Source of the DNA: Streptomyces californicus
GTDB taxonomy: Bacteria > Actinomycetota > Actinomycetes > Streptomycetales > Streptomycetaceae
Direction of reading: 5' to 3'
DNA: 64,000 nt
NCBI RefSeq assembly: GCF_000717645.1
Contig: NZ_JNZZ01000026.1
Span: 50,918-114,917 of the forward strand
Part shown: piece after piece, positions 19,485 to 26,590 of the stretch
Position numbering within the stretch: the stretch's first letter is position 1
Layout of the letters: every line of letters begins with the position of its first letter
Notes under the pieces: model-generated
Databases searched by the model: none
The model's input: the letters and a program-made list of their open reading frames with translations, nothing else
What the model was told of the DNA's origin: nothing
Program-made: the position numbers and the translations under genes

Positions 19485-19732
19485 TTCTCCTCCTCCACCT
19501 TCACGACGAAGTCCTCGATGACGGTGTTGGCGAGGAACGTCTCGGCCAGCTCGTTAATGCGGGCGAGGGCGGCGTCGTCCACCGGCCCCTCGACCTCCAG
19601 CTCGAAACGCTTTCCCTGACGGACGTCCGCGATTCCCTCGAAGCCGAGACGGGGCAGTGCGCGCTGCACCGCCTGTCCCTGCGGGTCGAGGATCTCGGGC
19701 TTGAGCATGACGTCGACTACGACGCGTGCCAC
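19481..19732 (-). CDS. purS: Phosphoribosylformylglycinamidine synthase, PurS subunit
   Basis: 83 residues, the usual length, beginning at a GTG ([19 protein letters not shown]) with GGGAG 7 nt upstream; longer in-frame extensions run into non-coding sequence. PurS is the small dimeric subunit that bridges PurL and PurQ and shapes the ammonia channel. It is the first gene of the operon, so the purSQL promoter should lie in the 442-bp region shared with lsrL. Confidence 0.96.
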   Translation of the reverse strand: MARVVVDVMLKPEILDPQGQAVQRALPRLGFEGIADVRQGKRFELEVEGPVDDAALARINELAETFLANTVIEDFVVKVEEEK

Positions 19733-20174
19733 TGGCACTCCCGGTGTGGTGGTGTGGTGCGGCTGTCTCTCCAGGGGGGTCCCCCATGACCCCCGCGGGT
19801 CCACTCAGCGTACCTGCCCAAAATTTCTACGCGGGTAGATATCGGACAGAGCGGTCCCGGCGGACACCTTCCGCGGATCACGTCCGGATATCGTCCGCGA
19901 CACCGCAGGGAAAAGGTATGGGAAAAACTCGCGCGGTTTGTCCACTGATTGCACACGGACACGCGGACGTAATTGGACGGGCTTCACCGTGCGCCGTCCG
20001 GCGCTGTACAAATGATTACGGGGAATGCAGCATTGCCCCCGGAACAAACAACGGAACAACGGGAACAACGGCCCGGTCGACATCGCGTCGATCCGCATCC
20101 GCCCGCCTGGCAGCCGGAAGGCCGGCACCCGCGCACGCGACACGCGCCGGTGCCGTAGGAAAGGACCGAAATCC
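19733..20174. promoter_or_regulatory. Divergent promoter region of purSQL and lsrL
   Basis: 442 bp between divergent start codons, with no credible gene. It is noticeably AT-richer than its surroundings (about 19815-20050), as expected both for promoters and for a region bound by an Lsr2-type silencer. I could not fix -35/-10 pairs, and no riboswitch-like structure stood out. Confidence 0.5.
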
Positions 20175-20510
20175 GTGGCTCAGCGCGTAGTGGTGACGCT
20201 CTCCGACGACATCGACGGGGGCGAGGCGGCGGAAACGGTGATCTTCGCCCTGGACGGCAAGACGTACGAGATCGACCTCAATCCCGCCAACGCCAGGAAA
20301 CTGCGGAAGACCCTGGCGCCGTACGTGGCCGCGGGCCGAAAGCAGTCGAACGCCGCCAGGCACGGCCGCAAGCCCGCGTCCTACCAGCACACCTCCCTCG
20401 CCCCGGACCCGGCGGCGGTCCGCGCCTGGGCCCGCTCGCACCGGATGGAGGTGCCGGCCCGGGGCCGCATCCCGAAGAAGGTCTATGAGGCGTTCGACGC
20501 GGCGAGCTGA
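20175..20510 (+). CDS. lsrL: Lsr2-family nucleoid-associated protein (LsrL paralogue)
   Basis: 111 residues from a GTG preceded by AGGAAAGGA. The N-terminal dimerisation half has AQRVVVTLSDDIDGGEAAE and VIFALDGKTYEIDLN; the C-terminal half has the AT-hook-like DNA-binding part with ARSHRMEVPARGRIPKKVYE, where the RGR core is the minor-groove hook. Lsr2 proteins are H-NS-like xenogeneic silencers that coat AT-rich DNA. Its place beside purS is the place of the second Lsr2 paralogue (LsrL) in Streptomyces, not the main Lsr2. It probably binds its own AT-rich upstream region. Confidence 0.93.
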   Translation: MAQRVVVTLSDDIDGGEAAETVIFALDGKTYEIDLNPANARKLRKTLAPYVAAGRKQSNAARHGRKPASYQHTSLAPDPAAVRAWARSHRMEVPARGRIPKKVYEAFDAAS

Positions 20511-20893
20511 GGCGGCGGGCGGTACGGGGCGGACCGCACGGGTCGACAGGGCGGACCGCCCGGGTCGCCGGGCCGGCGGTGCACGCCGCACGGGTCGGCC
20601 GCACGGGCAGGCGGGCCGGCGGTGCGGGCCCCGGGGCGGGTGGTCGTCGCTCCCGTCGGCGGGTCCCCGTCGCCCACGCCTCCGCGCCGGACTCCCCGTC
20701 AGGCGGCCCCGGACGCCCGGCGGGACGGGTACGCGCCCCCTCGCCCGGCCCCCTGCCCGACCCCTCCCGGGCCCTTCCGGAGGTCCGCTCCGCGAGCCCC
20801 GCAGGGAGCCGACTTGCGCGACACCCCCGCAGGTCGGATAGAGTCTGGAACACGCCGAGGGGCGAGGCCGCAAAGCCGAATCCCACGCAGCGT
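20511..20893 (+). promoter_or_regulatory. GC-rich gap with promoter of tRNA-Gly(TCC)
   Basis: The first 290 bp are very GC-rich with loose repeats and hold no gene I can support. Near the end, TTGCGC (20814-20819) and TAGAGT (20839-20844), 19 bp apart, are a plausible promoter for the tRNA at 20894. Confidence 0.5.
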
Positions 20894-20965
20894 GCGGGTG
20901 TAGTTCAGTAGTAGAACATCCCCCTTCCAGGGGGAAGGCGCAGTGTGCAATTCCTGTCACCCGCT
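20894..20965 (+). tRNA. tRNA-Gly (TCC)
   Basis: 72 nt. The acceptor stem is GCGGGTG with CACCCGC and discriminator T. The anticodon stem TCCCC/GGGGA holds the loop CTTCCAG, giving anticodon TCC. No CCA is encoded. A second tRNA-Gly follows 82 nt on, with its own TAGAGT box (21005-21010). Confidence 0.94.
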
Positions 20966-21047
20966 CTGCACGACTCTTCGGACCGACCACCGCGTCGGAT
21001 CAGGTAGAGTAGTGCTCGCTCCACCGGTGAAAGCCGAGTGGTCGCAT

Positions 21048-21120
21048 GCGGACGTAGCTCAGTTGGTAGAGCGCAACCTTGCCAAGGTTGAGGTCGCCAG
21101 TTCGAACCTGGTCGTCCGCT
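21048..21120 (+). tRNA. tRNA-Gly (GCC), copy 1
   Basis: 73 nt. The acceptor stem is GCGGACG with CGTCCGC; the anticodon stem CAACC/GGTTG holds TTGCCAA, giving GCC. It is identical base for base to the copy at 25198-25270. A terminator follows directly. Confidence 0.97.
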
Positions 21121-21126
21121 CAGCAG

Positions 21127-21158
21127 CAAAGGCCCTGATCTTCTGATCAGGGCCTTTG
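21127..21158 (+). terminator. Terminator of the tRNA-Gly pair
   Basis: A perfect 14-bp stem (CAAAGGCCCTGATC with its complement) and TTCT loop, 6 nt after tRNA-Gly(GCC). Confidence 0.88.
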
Positions 21159-21176
21159 TCGTGCTCACCGGCCTGC

Positions 21177-21192
21177 CATGACGTTTGTCATG
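21177..21192. promoter_or_regulatory. Inverted repeat CATGAC-GTTT-GTCATG
   Basis: A perfect 6-4-6 inverted repeat 56 nt upstream of the ABC transporter start. A further ATGAC half-site follows at 21200-21204. LuxR/DesR-type response regulators bind such short inverted repeats, and one is encoded in this operon, so autoregulation is plausible. Confidence 0.55.
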
Positions 21193-21248
21193 AGCAGTGA
21201 TGACAGCACGCACTGCTCCCGGGCCCGGCCCGGCGGAAACCTTGAAGC

Positions 21249-22379
21249 ATGACCAGCGACGACATGTTCAGCGACCGACCGCACGCGACCGGTGGCACGA
21301 CCGACGCGGGGACGGGGCCCTCGGGACCGGTCACCGCAGGACAGGTGGCCTCGGGACCGGTGACCTCGGGGACGACGGCCGGGGAGACGGTGATCGCGGC
21401 GGACGGGGTGCGCCGCAGCTACAAGGACGGCTTCGAGGCCGTGTCCGGGATCTCCTTCTCCGTGGCCCGCGGCGAACTGTTCGCCCTGCTCGGGACGAAC
21501 GGCGCGGGCAAGACCTCGACCGTGGAACTCCTGGAGGGGCTGGCGGCCCCGACGTCCGGCACCATCCGCGTCCTTGGCCACGACCCGTACCGCGAGCGCG
21601 CCGCCGTCCGCCCCCGGACCGGGGTGATGCTCCAGGAGGGCGGCTTCCCCTCCGACCTCACCGTCCTGGAGACCGCGCGGATGTGGTCCGCGTGCACCAC
21701 CGGCGCACGCCCCGCCGCCGAGGCCCTGGAGATGGTCGGCCTCACGAGCCGTACCGGGGTGCGGGTCAAGCAGTTGTCCGGCGGGGAGAAGCGCCGTCTG
21801 GACCTGGCGCTGGCCCTGACCTCGCGGCCCGAGGTGCTCTTCCTGGACGAGCCGACGACCGGGCTCGACGCGGAGGGCCGCCGGGACACCTGGGGCCTGA
21901 TCCGGGCGCTCCGGGACAGCGGCACCACCGTCCTGCTGACCACCCACTACCTGGAGGAGGCGGAGGCGCTCGCGGACCGGCTGGCGATCATGCACCAGGG
22001 ACAGATCGTGACGGCCGGGACGACCGCCGAGGTCACCGCGTCGCAGCCCGCGCGCATCCGGTTCACGCTCCCCGACGACGTACCGGCAGGGCGTCTCCCG
22101 CTCGCGCTGCGGGCGGGCGCGGAGGGGCAGCGCATCGAGATCCGCACCACCGAGCTCCAGGAAGCGCTGCACGAACTGCTCGGCTGGGCGCGGGAGTCGG
22201 GCGTGCGGCTGCTCGGACTCGACGCCCGCTCGGCCTCCCTGGAGGAGGCGTTCCTCCAGATCGCCAACACCCAGCTGCGCTCCCGCGCCGACGATCCGCG
22301 ACGGGCCGGGGCCCGGCACGCCGCCTCCGGCGGACGCGCGGAGGACACCCGTAACGACACGAAGAAGGTGACGGCATGA
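21249..22379 (+). CDS. ABC transporter ATP-binding protein (drug/lipid exporter type)
   Basis: 376 residues. After a 45-residue Gly/Thr-rich leader unlike the family comes an ABC domain with Walker A GTNGAGKTST (about residue 81), signature LSGGEKRR, Walker B VLFLDEPTTGLD and the switch histidine in LLTTHYLEEAEALADR. The C-terminal part has the extra domain typical of DrrA-like exporters. The long N-terminal stretch suggests a start further in, for example the ATG at 21264, but no strong ribosome site decides it. Its stop overlaps the permease ATG (ATGA). It couples ATP hydrolysis to export by the next gene's product; the substrate is unknown. Confidence 0.9.
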   Translation: MTSDDMFSDRPHATGGTTDAGTGPSGPVTAGQVASGPVTSGTTAGETVIAADGVRRSYKDGFEAVSGISFSVARGELFALLGTNGAGKTSTVELLEGLAAPTSGTIRVLGHDPYRERAAVRPRTGVMLQEGGFPSDLTVLETARMWSACTTGARPAAEALEMVGLTSRTGVRVKQLSGGEKRRLDLALALTSRPEVLFLDEPTTGLDAEGRRDTWGLIRALRDSGTTVLLTTHYLEEAEALADRLAIMHQGQIVTAGTTAEVTASQPARIRFTLPDDVPAGRLPLALRAGAEGQRIEIRTTELQEALHELLGWARESGVRLLGLDARSASLEEAFLQIANTQLRSRADDPRRAGARHAASGGRAEDTRNDTKKVTA

Positions 22380-23209
22380 CCACGCCCACCGCCCTCGCGG
22401 AGGACCGCACGGCCCCCGGCCGCTCCCCCGCGCCGCCCTCGAAGCTCTCCGCCTCCCTGCGCCGGCTGACCGCGCTCTCCCGCGCCGAACTGGTGCTGCT
22501 GGTCCGCAACCGGTCGGCGATCTTCCTGGCCCTGGTGCTGCCGGTCGTCATGATCTTCTCGATCCGGGCGTCGCTCCAGCAGATCGACCTGGCCGGCACC
22601 GGCCTCTCCATCGCGGGCGCGGCCCTCACCGGCGGCATCGGCATCGTGCTCGTCCAGGTCGTCTACATGAACCTGGTCACCGGGTACGTCACCCGGCGCG
22701 AGGAACTCGTCCTCAAGCGGCTGCGCACGGGCGAGATCACCGACCGCGAGATCCTGACCGCGACCGCCGTGCCCTCCATCGCGCTGGCGCTCCTGCAGTG
22801 CGTGCTGCTGGTCGTCGCGGGCGCGATCGCCTTCGACCTGTCGGCCCCGAAGCGGCCCGAACTCTTCCTGGTGGGCCTGGTGGTGGGGCTGGTGATGATG
22901 TCCGCGCTGGCCGCCGCGACCTCCGCGCTGACCCGGACGGTCCAGACCTCGCAGCTCACCACGCTGCCGCTGTTCTTCGTCTCGCTCTTCGGCTCCGGCA
23001 TCTTCGTCCCGCTGGACGTCTTCCCGGACGGGCTGGCCTCGGTCCTCGAACTGCTGCCGCTGACCGGTGTGATGACCCTCGTCCGGCACGGCTGGCTCGG
23101 CGGCGTGGACGGCGGCGACCTGCTGACAGCCGCCGTGGCGGCGCTGGCCTGGACCGCGTTCGCGGTGTTTGCTGTGCAGCGGTGGTTCCGCTGGGACCCG
23201 CGCGGCTGA
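22376..23209 (+). CDS. ABC-2 type transporter permease
   Basis: 277 residues with about six transmembrane helices, the first near residues 48-66 after a cytoplasmic N-terminus. The C-terminal half has the ABC-2 pattern LPLFFVSLFGSGIFVPLDVFP and LLPLTGVMTLVRHGWLGG. It forms the membrane channel of the exporter with the preceding ATPase, to which it is translationally coupled. The sensor kinase gene starts one base after its stop. Confidence 0.9.
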   Translation: MTTPTALAEDRTAPGRSPAPPSKLSASLRRLTALSRAELVLLVRNRSAIFLALVLPVVMIFSIRASLQQIDLAGTGLSIAGAALTGGIGIVLVQVVYMNLVTGYVTRREELVLKRLRTGEITDREILTATAVPSIALALLQCVLLVVAGAIAFDLSAPKRPELFLVGLVVGLVMMSALAAATSALTRTVQTSQLTTLPLFFVSLFGSGIFVPLDVFPDGLASVLELLPLTGVMTLVRHGWLGGVDGGDLLTAAVAALAWTAFAVFAVQRWFRWDPRG

Positions 23210-23210
23210 C

Positions 23211-24557
23211 GTGAAGGGGCTGAAGGGTGTGATCGGTCGGGTACGGAGCTGGCGGCGCGGCTGGCACGAACGCAGCAAGCTCCAGCGCATCGACCTCTAC
23301 ACCCGGATCACCCTCTGCTCGATCACCTGGTTCTTCGCGGTCTCCTGGGGCCTGCTGCCGCTCGGCACGGCCCTGGGCGAGGGACCGGTGGCGATCTCCC
23401 TGGCCGGGGCGTTCCTCGTCGCCAACGTCGCCCAGTCCGTGCTGAGCAACCGCGACCTGACGGCCGCCTTCGCCCACTACCGGGGCGGCGAGCCGTTCCC
23501 CCGGGGCCGGCTGCGGCTCCCGGCCGCGATCCAGGTCGTGATGACCGGCCTGCTGGTGGGGCTCGCGGCGGTGGGCGGGGTCAAGGAGCAGGGGCTGGCG
23601 CTGCTGGTCCTGGACCTGCCGGTGGCGTTCGCCATCCCGTACGTCCTGCTGATCCCGGTCCGCCGGTTCCTGCTCCACTGCGCCGCGTACGCCGCGGTCG
23701 TCGTGGCCCTCCTGGCCGCCGTGGGGGTGCCGGGCAGGCTGCTGTTCGCGGCCGCGGTCTCGCTGCTCGTCGTCTCCCTGCTGGTGCTCGTATCGGCCCG
23801 GCCGAGCGTGTGGAGCCTGACCGCGATGTGGCAGGCGGAGGAGGCCCGGGACATGCAGGCGCGCCTCGCGGTGGCGGAGGAGCGGCTGCGGTTCGGCCGC
23901 GACATGCACGACGTGCTGGGCCGGAACCTGTCGGTGATCGCTCTGAAGAGTGAGCTGGCCGTAGAGCTGGCCCAGCGCGGGAACCCGGCGGCGGTGGACC
24001 AGATGGTCGAGGTGCAGCGGATCGCCCGCGCCTCCCAGCAGGAGGTCCGGGATGTCGTCCGCGGTTACCGGGAGGCCGATCTGCCGACCGAACTCATGGG
24101 CGCGCGGGGCGTGTTGGAGGCGGCCGGGATCTCCGTGAGCGTCGAGGGCGCGGACGGGCCGGCCGGGATCGGCGCTCCGGCGGCCGTGCAGGCCGCGCTC
24201 GGCTGGGTGGTCCGCGAGACGGCCACCAACGTCCTGCGCCACGGCGACCCGCGCCACTGCCGGATCCGGCTCGCGCGCACCCGGGACGCGGTGGTCCTGG
24301 AGGTCGAGAACGACGGGGCCGGCCCCACGGGTTCGCTCGGCGACGGAGGCTCGGGGACCGGCGGCGGTTCGGGCCTGGCCGGGCTGCGCGAGCGGCTCGC
24401 GGCGCTCGGCGGCACGCTCGACGCCGGAGGAGCCGGGGACGGCCTGTTCCGGGTGACGGCGACGGTGCCGCTCGCGCCCGCCCGCGCGGAGCCGGCCGGA
24501 CGCCCCTCCCTCTCCCCCTCTTCCGATGCCCCTTCCGCCCTCCCGGAGGAACGATGA
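23211..24557 (+). CDS. DesK-like sensor histidine kinase
   Basis: 448 residues if the GTG right after the permease stop is used; a GTG six codons on is an alternative. The N-terminal half carries about six hydrophobic helices (residues 35-205). A HisKA_3 dimerisation domain follows with RDMHDVLGRNLSVIALKSEL, where the His is phosphorylated. The ATPase domain has the N-box in RETATNVLRHG and a glycine-rich lid GGSGLAGLRERLAALGG. Such kinases sense membrane or cell-envelope state and control the neighbouring exporter. Its stop overlaps the response regulator ATG. Confidence 0.92.
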   Translation: MKGLKGVIGRVRSWRRGWHERSKLQRIDLYTRITLCSITWFFAVSWGLLPLGTALGEGPVAISLAGAFLVANVAQSVLSNRDLTAAFAHYRGGEPFPRGRLRLPAAIQVVMTGLLVGLAAVGGVKEQGLALLVLDLPVAFAIPYVLLIPVRRFLLHCAAYAAVVVALLAAVGVPGRLLFAAAVSLLVVSLLVLVSARPSVWSLTAMWQAEEARDMQARLAVAEERLRFGRDMHDVLGRNLSVIALKSELAVELAQRGNPAAVDQMVEVQRIARASQQEVRDVVRGYREADLPTELMGARGVLEAAGISVSVEGADGPAGIGAPAAVQAALGWVVRETATNVLRHGDPRHCRIRLARTRDAVVLEVENDGAGPTGSLGDGGSGTGGGSGLAGLRERLAALGGTLDAGGAGDGLFRVTATVPLAPARAEPAGRPSLSPSSDAPSALPEER

Positions 24558-25174
24558 CCACCGACCGGCCCCTGCGGGTCCTGCTGGCCGACGACGAACA
24601 CCTCATCCGGGGCGCCCTGGCCGCGCTGCTCGCCCTGGAGGAGGACCTCGTCGTGGTGGCGGAGGCGGCGAGCGGGCCCGAGGCACTGGCGATGGCGAGG
24701 GCGCACCGGCCCGACGTGGCCGTCCTGGACCTCCAGATGCCGGGCGCGGACGGTGTGAAGGTCGCCACAGCGCTCCGGGCCGAACTGCCGGACTGCCGGA
24801 CCATGATCGTGACCAGCCACGGCCGCCCCGGGCACCTCAAGCGGGCCCTGGCCGCCGGCGTACGCGGGTTCGTGCCGAAGACCGTCAGCGCGCGCCGGCT
24901 GGCCGAGATCATCCGTACCGTCCACGCGGGAAACCGTTACGTGGATCCGGAGTTGGCGGCCGACGCGATCTCCGCCGGGGACTCCCCGTTGACCGCCCGG
25001 GAGGCCGAGGTGCTCGAACTGGCGGCGGACGGGGCCCCGGTCGCGGAGATCGCCGAGCGGGCCTCCCTCTCCCAGGGCACCGTGCGCAACTACCTCTCCT
25101 CGGCCGCCTCCAAGATCGGCGCGGAGAACCGGCACACGGCCGTGCGTCTCGCACGCGAGCGGGGTTGGGTATAG
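24554..25174 (+). CDS. NarL/LuxR-family response regulator (DesR-like)
   Basis: 206 residues. The receiver domain has DDEH near the N-terminus, phospho-acceptor Asp in VAVLDLQMPGADG (about residue 60), switch Thr/Ser in VTSHGRPG and Lys in FVPKTVSARRL. The C-terminal LuxR-type HTH is LTAREAEVLELAADGAPVAEIAERASLSQGTVRNYLS in pieces around residues 140-180. It is the last gene of the ABC/two-component operon and probably acts at the inverted repeat at 21177. The -10 box of the next tRNA-Gly overlaps its stop codon. Confidence 0.94.
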   Translation: MTTDRPLRVLLADDEHLIRGALAALLALEEDLVVVAEAASGPEALAMARAHRPDVAVLDLQMPGADGVKVATALRAELPDCRTMIVTSHGRPGHLKRALAAGVRGFVPKTVSARRLAEIIRTVHAGNRYVDPELAADAISAGDSPLTAREAEVLELAADGAPVAEIAERASLSQGTVRNYLSSAASKIGAENRHTAVRLARERGWV

Positions 25175-25197
25175 TGAGCATCGCGCTTCGGCGCACT

Positions 25198-25270
25198 GCG
25201 GACGTAGCTCAGTTGGTAGAGCGCAACCTTGCCAAGGTTGAGGTCGCCAGTTCGAACCTGGTCGTCCGCT
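25198..25270 (+). tRNA. tRNA-Gly (GCC), copy 2
   Basis: 73 nt, identical to 21048-21120, anticodon GCC. A TATAGT box at 25170-25175 lies over the stop codon of the response regulator gene and should be its -10 element, giving a leader of about 16 nt. Confidence 0.97.
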
Positions 25271-25279
25271 CCACGCAGA

Positions 25280-25311
25280 GAAGGCCCCGGACCTTTCGGT
25301 CCGGGGCCTTC
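25280..25311 (+). terminator. Terminator of tRNA-Gly copy 2
   Basis: A perfect 14-bp stem (GAAGGCCCCGGACC with its complement) and TTTC loop, followed by CTCG without a long U tract. Confidence 0.88.
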
Positions 25312-25334
25312 CTCGTATCCGCTTCGCCGCTGGG

Positions 25335-25466
25335 GGTGTCCGGCGGATCCGGCGCGGAGGGGTGAGTCCGCCGGACAGAGCGCGGAAGGTGCGTCCGGCG
25401 GACCGGGCGCGGAGGGGGTGCGTCCGGCGGACCGGGCGGGGATCCGGTCACGATCCGCCGGACACC
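25335..25466. repeat. Inverted repeat enclosing short direct repeats
   Basis: GGTGTCCGGCGGATC (25335-25349) and its exact complement (25452-25466) bound 102 bp that contain further copies of GTCCGGCGGACCGGGCG/GCGGAGGGGG in direct and inverted order. It ends 2 bp before the purC stop codon and may serve as a transcription end for purC. Confidence 0.7.
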
Positions 25467-25468
25467 GC

Positions 25469-26383
25469 CTACGCCCAGCTGGTGCCGGTCAGCACCTCGA
25501 ACGCCTCGATGTACTTGGCGCGGGTCGCGTCCACGATCTCCTGCGGCAGCGCCGGGGGCGGGGTCTCGCTCGCGCGGTCCCAGCCGGAGGCCGGCGAGGT
25601 CAGCCAGTCGCGGACGAACTGCTTGTCGTAGCTGGGCTGCGCGCGGCCGGGCTCCCAGGTGGCGGCGGGCCAGAAGCGGGAGGAGTCCGGGGTCAGCACC
25701 TCGTCGGCGATGATCAGCCGCTCGGTCCCGTCCTCGGCGGTCTCGAAGCCGAACTCGAACTTGGTGTCGGCCAGGATGATCCCGCGCTGGTGCGCGATGT
25801 CCCGGGCCCGGCGGTAGACGTCGAGGGTGGTCTGCCGCAGCAGGGCGGCGGTCTCCACGCCGACCTCGCGGGCCACGTCCTCGTAGCTGACGTTCTCGTC
25901 GTGCTCGCCGACGGCCGCCTTGGTGGCCGGGGTGAAGATCGCGCCGGGCAGCTCGGAGCCGTTGACCAGGCCCTCGGGGAGGCCGATGCCGCAGACCGTG
26001 CGGGTGGCCTCGTACTCGACGAGCCCGGAGCCGGTCAGATAGCCGCGGGCCACGCACTCGACCTCGACCATGCGCAGCGACGTGCAGATGAGGGTGCGGC
26101 CCTCCCAGTCGGCCGGGGCGCCCGGGGGCAGTTCGGTGGACAGGACGTGGTTGGGCACCAGGTCGGCGAGCTGGTCGAACCACCACAGCGAGAGCCGGGT
26201 CAGGACGCGGCCCTTGTCGGGGATCTCGGTCGGCAGCACCCAGTCGAACGCGGAGATGCGGTCGCTGGCCACCATCACGAGGTCGCCCGCCTCGTTCCGG
26301 TACAGGTCACGGACCTTGCCGGTGTGCAGGTGGGTGAGGCCCGGCACCTGTACGGGTTCAGGCTTTTCTACAAAACCGGACAC
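25469..26383 (-). CDS. purC: Phosphoribosylaminoimidazole-succinocarboxamide synthase
   Basis: 304 residues from a GTG with GGAGG 4 nt upstream; an earlier in-frame start would put that ribosome site inside the gene. It joins aspartate to CAIR (ATP-dependent) to form SAICAR. Characteristic sequences include HTGKVRDLYRNEAGDLVMV, SDRISAFDWVLPTEIPDKG, VECVARGYLTGSG and the C-terminal IIADEVLTPDSSRFWPA. It is monocistronic here, separate from the other purine genes of the window. Confidence 0.97.
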   Translation of the reverse strand: MSGFVEKPEPVQVPGLTHLHTGKVRDLYRNEAGDLVMVASDRISAFDWVLPTEIPDKGRVLTRLSLWWFDQLADLVPNHVLSTELPPGAPADWEGRTLICTSLRMVEVECVARGYLTGSGLVEYEATRTVCGIGLPEGLVNGSELPGAIFTPATKAAVGEHDENVSYEDVAREVGVETAALLRQTTLDVYRRARDIAHQRGIILADTKFEFGFETAEDGTERLIIADEVLTPDSSRFWPAATWEPGRAQPSYDKQFVRDWLTSPASGWDRASETPPPALPQEIVDATRAKYIEAFEVLTGTSWA

Positions 26384-26452
26384 GGTTCCTCCGCGTAGCT
26401 TGATCCAGGAGCGGTTCCGATTGTCCCGCACGGGGGGCGTACGACGCGCGGC

Positions 26453-26519
26453 GGGGCGTGCCTGCGGGCGGGGGCGGGCAGCGGGACTGTGGGGCTGGGG
26501 CGTGCCTGCGGGCGGGGGC
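26453..26519. repeat. 23-bp direct repeat, two copies
   Basis: GGGGCGTGCCTGCGGGCGGG followed by GGC occurs exactly at 26453-26475 and 26497-26519 (period 44 bp) in the short gap between purC and the next gene. A third, degenerate copy follows. Confidence 0.75.
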
Positions 26520-26590
26520 AGGCCGCCGGGCCGGGGCGTACCTGAGGGGCCCCAGGCCTCCTCGGTGGGCGGCCCGGTCCGCCTGCGGGC

